NCBI GenBank assembly: GCA_016929335.1
Contig: JAFGIY010000237.1
Coordinates: 20,822-84,821 of the forward strand
Source of the DNA: Acidobacteriota bacterium
GTDB lineage: Bacteria > Acidobacteriota > UBA6911
Length of the DNA: 64,000 bases
Reading direction: 5' to 3'
The stretch's first letter is position 1; every line of letters begins with the position of its first letter. Below the pieces are notes generated by a model, which was given only the letters and a program-made list of their open reading frames with translations, had not been told where the DNA came from and searched no databases. Below, in pieces: positions 62,792 through 64,000 of the stretch. The position numbers and the translations under genes are program-made.

Positions 62792-63775
62792 GTGAGAAGT
62801 AATCTTCCGCAATTTTCAGACGTATCATATTCCCGCGATACGCTTTTGAATTTCCCTAATCCTTCTATCTATAATCCAAGCCCTTCCCGACGAGAATGGT
62901 GTATTTCTGCGGCCCTTTTTTTGATAACGTTTCTAACCACATCGTACGCAGGACTCTTTTATACCATTGGAGATGTTGGCTTTTTCAATGCTCTCTGGGG
63001 CTTTTATCGCAATCCCAGTCTGATCATCTATGGCCTGTCGTTTTCGGTTCCGTTGATGCTTATTTTGCTGGCCCATGAATTGGGCCATTTTTGGGCCTGC
63101 AGGTATTATGGGATGAGATGCACACCGCCGTTCTTTCTGCCATTTCCCTTGCCCCCTGCCGGTACCTTTGGAGCTTTTATAAAAATAAAATCCCAATTTC
63201 CGAACCGGCGTGCTTTGTTCGACATCGGGATTGCAGGCCCTTTGGCCGGCTTTGTCCTGGTCGTGCCCGCTTTGTGGATAGGAATAAGCTTGTCTCGGCT
63301 CATGCCGAGAGTACCTTATCAATCCGGCGATTTGATTTTTGGTGAACCTCTGATTTTCCGTGTCTTCAGCGCACTTATTTTGGGATACTCGCCGGATAGG
63401 CAAGATATCATTGCCCACCCGATTGCTATGGCGGCATGGATCGGTCTTCTTGCTACAAGTCTGAATTTATTGCCCATTTGGCAACTGGACGGTGGTCACA
63501 TTGCCTATGCTATTCTGGGGCGCTCGCGACAAAAGAAGCTTTCAATCATCACGCTCGCCGTCCTGATAGTCCTCAGCTTTTGGGGTTGGCCAACTCCTTC
63601 TTATCTCTTTCTGGCAGTTCTCCTGTTGCTTGCCGGAATCCGGTGGCGTTTTTATCATCCGCCGACGCAGTCGGAAGCAGAAGGTGTGGGATCCCACAGG
63701 CTCTTAGCGGGTTTTATCGCATTGCTCATTCTGGCCGCTTCGTTTATTCCCGTCCCTGTTACGTTTATCCGATAA
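62792..63775 (+). CDS. Site-2 protease-like M50 membrane metallopeptidase
   Basis: A 327-aa membrane protein with about seven hydrophobic segments. The zinc site is complete: HELGH at 95-99 in a membrane helix and the distal LPIWQLDGGH with Asp233. Between them is the FGAFIKIKSQFPNRRALFDIGIAGPLAGF segment typical of this family. There is no PDZ domain, so it is not RseP; it resembles the plant EGY-like and bacterial generic M50 group. The GTG start at 62792 lacks a good ribosome-binding site and follows the HU/IHF gene by 38 bases; TTG starts further in are possible. The substrate is unknown. Confidence 0.88.
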   Translation: MRSNLPQFSDVSYSRDTLLNFPNPSIYNPSPSRREWCISAALFLITFLTTSYAGLFYTIGDVGFFNALWGFYRNPSLIIYGLSFSVPLMLILLAHELGHFWACRYYGMRCTPPFFLPFPLPPAGTFGAFIKIKSQFPNRRALFDIGIAGPLAGFVLVVPALWIGISLSRLMPRVPYQSGDLIFGEPLIFRVFSALILGYSPDRQDIIAHPIAMAAWIGLLATSLNLLPIWQLDGGHIAYAILGRSRQKKLSIITLAVLIVLSFWGWPTPSYLFLAVLLLLAGIRWRFYHPPTQSEAEGVGSHRLLAGFIALLILAASFIPVPVTFIR

Positions 63776-63914
63776 TTCAACATATTGAGGGCAGCTCTAT
63801 TTCGTTAATTATCGGAAATTATAAAAACCGCTGCCGACAGTTACACAATGCGCTGAATCAATCGAAATGCATACGCGTTTATGAGATTGGGAAATAGCCG
63901 GATTGCTGTATGTA

Positions 63915-64000
63915 TGGTGCCGAAGGGGGGACTCGAACCCCCACGAGCTTAAGCCCACTAGACCCTGAACCTAGCGCGTCTGCCAATTCCGCCACTTCGG
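63915..64000 (-). tRNA. tRNA-Leu (anticodon CAG), missing its first base at the window edge
   Basis: Read on the minus strand, the sequence has the acceptor stem (C)CGAAG pairing with CTTCGGC, a D-arm GGCAGACGC, the anticodon loop TTCAGGG with CAG, a long type II variable arm, the T-loop GGTTCGAGTCCC, discriminator A and an encoded CCA (63917-63915). The first base G would be at 64001, just outside. The 139-base gap before it (63776-63914) holds no gene that I can support. Confidence 0.95.

Noticed and set aside
63436..63897. 153-aa plus-strand frame overlapping the M50 protease
   Set aside because: Most of it lies out of frame within the protease gene, whose zinc motifs are intact. It has no ribosome-binding site.

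Overview
The window is a gene-dense bacterial chromosome segment of about 64 kb that is almost entirely housekeeping. There are no insertion sequences, phage genes, CRISPR arrays or rRNA operons. The cell is clearly diderm with lipopolysaccharide: LpxD, LptE, an LptF-LptG fusion, a complete Tol-Pal set (tolQ-tolR-tolA-tolB-pal-cpoB) and an ArnT-like transferase are all present. The fused LptFG, the Ig-like domain inside Pal and a stand-alone DnaC/IstB-type loader with a zinc finger suggest Acidobacteriota or a close relative. That placement is inference from gene architecture, not from a phylogeny.

Layout. 1-2115 (+): three proteins I do not recognise, the first cut by the window edge. 2343-6379 (+): hisS, mutL and a PilZ/YcgR-like protein, ending at a perfect hairpin. 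6406-13323 (-): hisG-guaA-dnaE-accA. 13708-15756 (+): ornithine aminotransferase and uppP. 15766-25022 (-): mutS, a three-gene membrane glycosylation cassette (arnT-like, flippase-like, GT2), yqeC, a SpoU methyltransferase and rarA, several with overlapping stop and start codons. 25229-30936 (+): tsaB-rimI, a solute-binding lipoprotein, an HtrA protease, a metallo-hydrolase and the DnaC-like loader. 30996-36733 (-): the Tol-Pal operon ending in ssb. 36966-43181 (+): recN, miaB, a bifunctional nuclease and lptFG. 43255-45770 (-): murJ-xerD. 45959-50037 (+): lpxD and pyruvate phosphate dikinase. 50114-59430 (-): phoH, ddl, a DUF465 protein, psd, pssA, recO, glyQ, glyS and myo-inositol-1-phosphate synthase. 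59693-59971 (+): rpsT. 60056-62282 (-): dcd, lptE, holA. 62463-63775 (+): an HU/IHF protein and an M50 membrane protease. A tRNA-Leu(CAG) on the minus strand runs off the right edge, missing only its first base.

The genes fall into working groups. Envelope building: uppP, ddl, murJ, lpxD, lptE, lptFG, tol-pal, psd/pssA and the glycosylation cassette. Replication and repair: dnaE, holA, ssb, mutS, mutL, recN, recO, rarA, xerD and the DnaC-like loader. Translation: hisS, glyQS, rpsT, tRNA-Leu, miaB, tsaB and rimI. MutL keeps the endonuclease motif, so repair is probably of the MutH-independent type.

No complete new system such as a defence island or secretion locus is evident. The best leads are the uncharacterised proteins before hisS, a solute-binding lipoprotein with an extra C-terminal domain, YqeC without its usual partners, two genes whose ribosome-binding sites point to ATT start codons, Pal with an Ig-like insert, and several intergenic palindromes.
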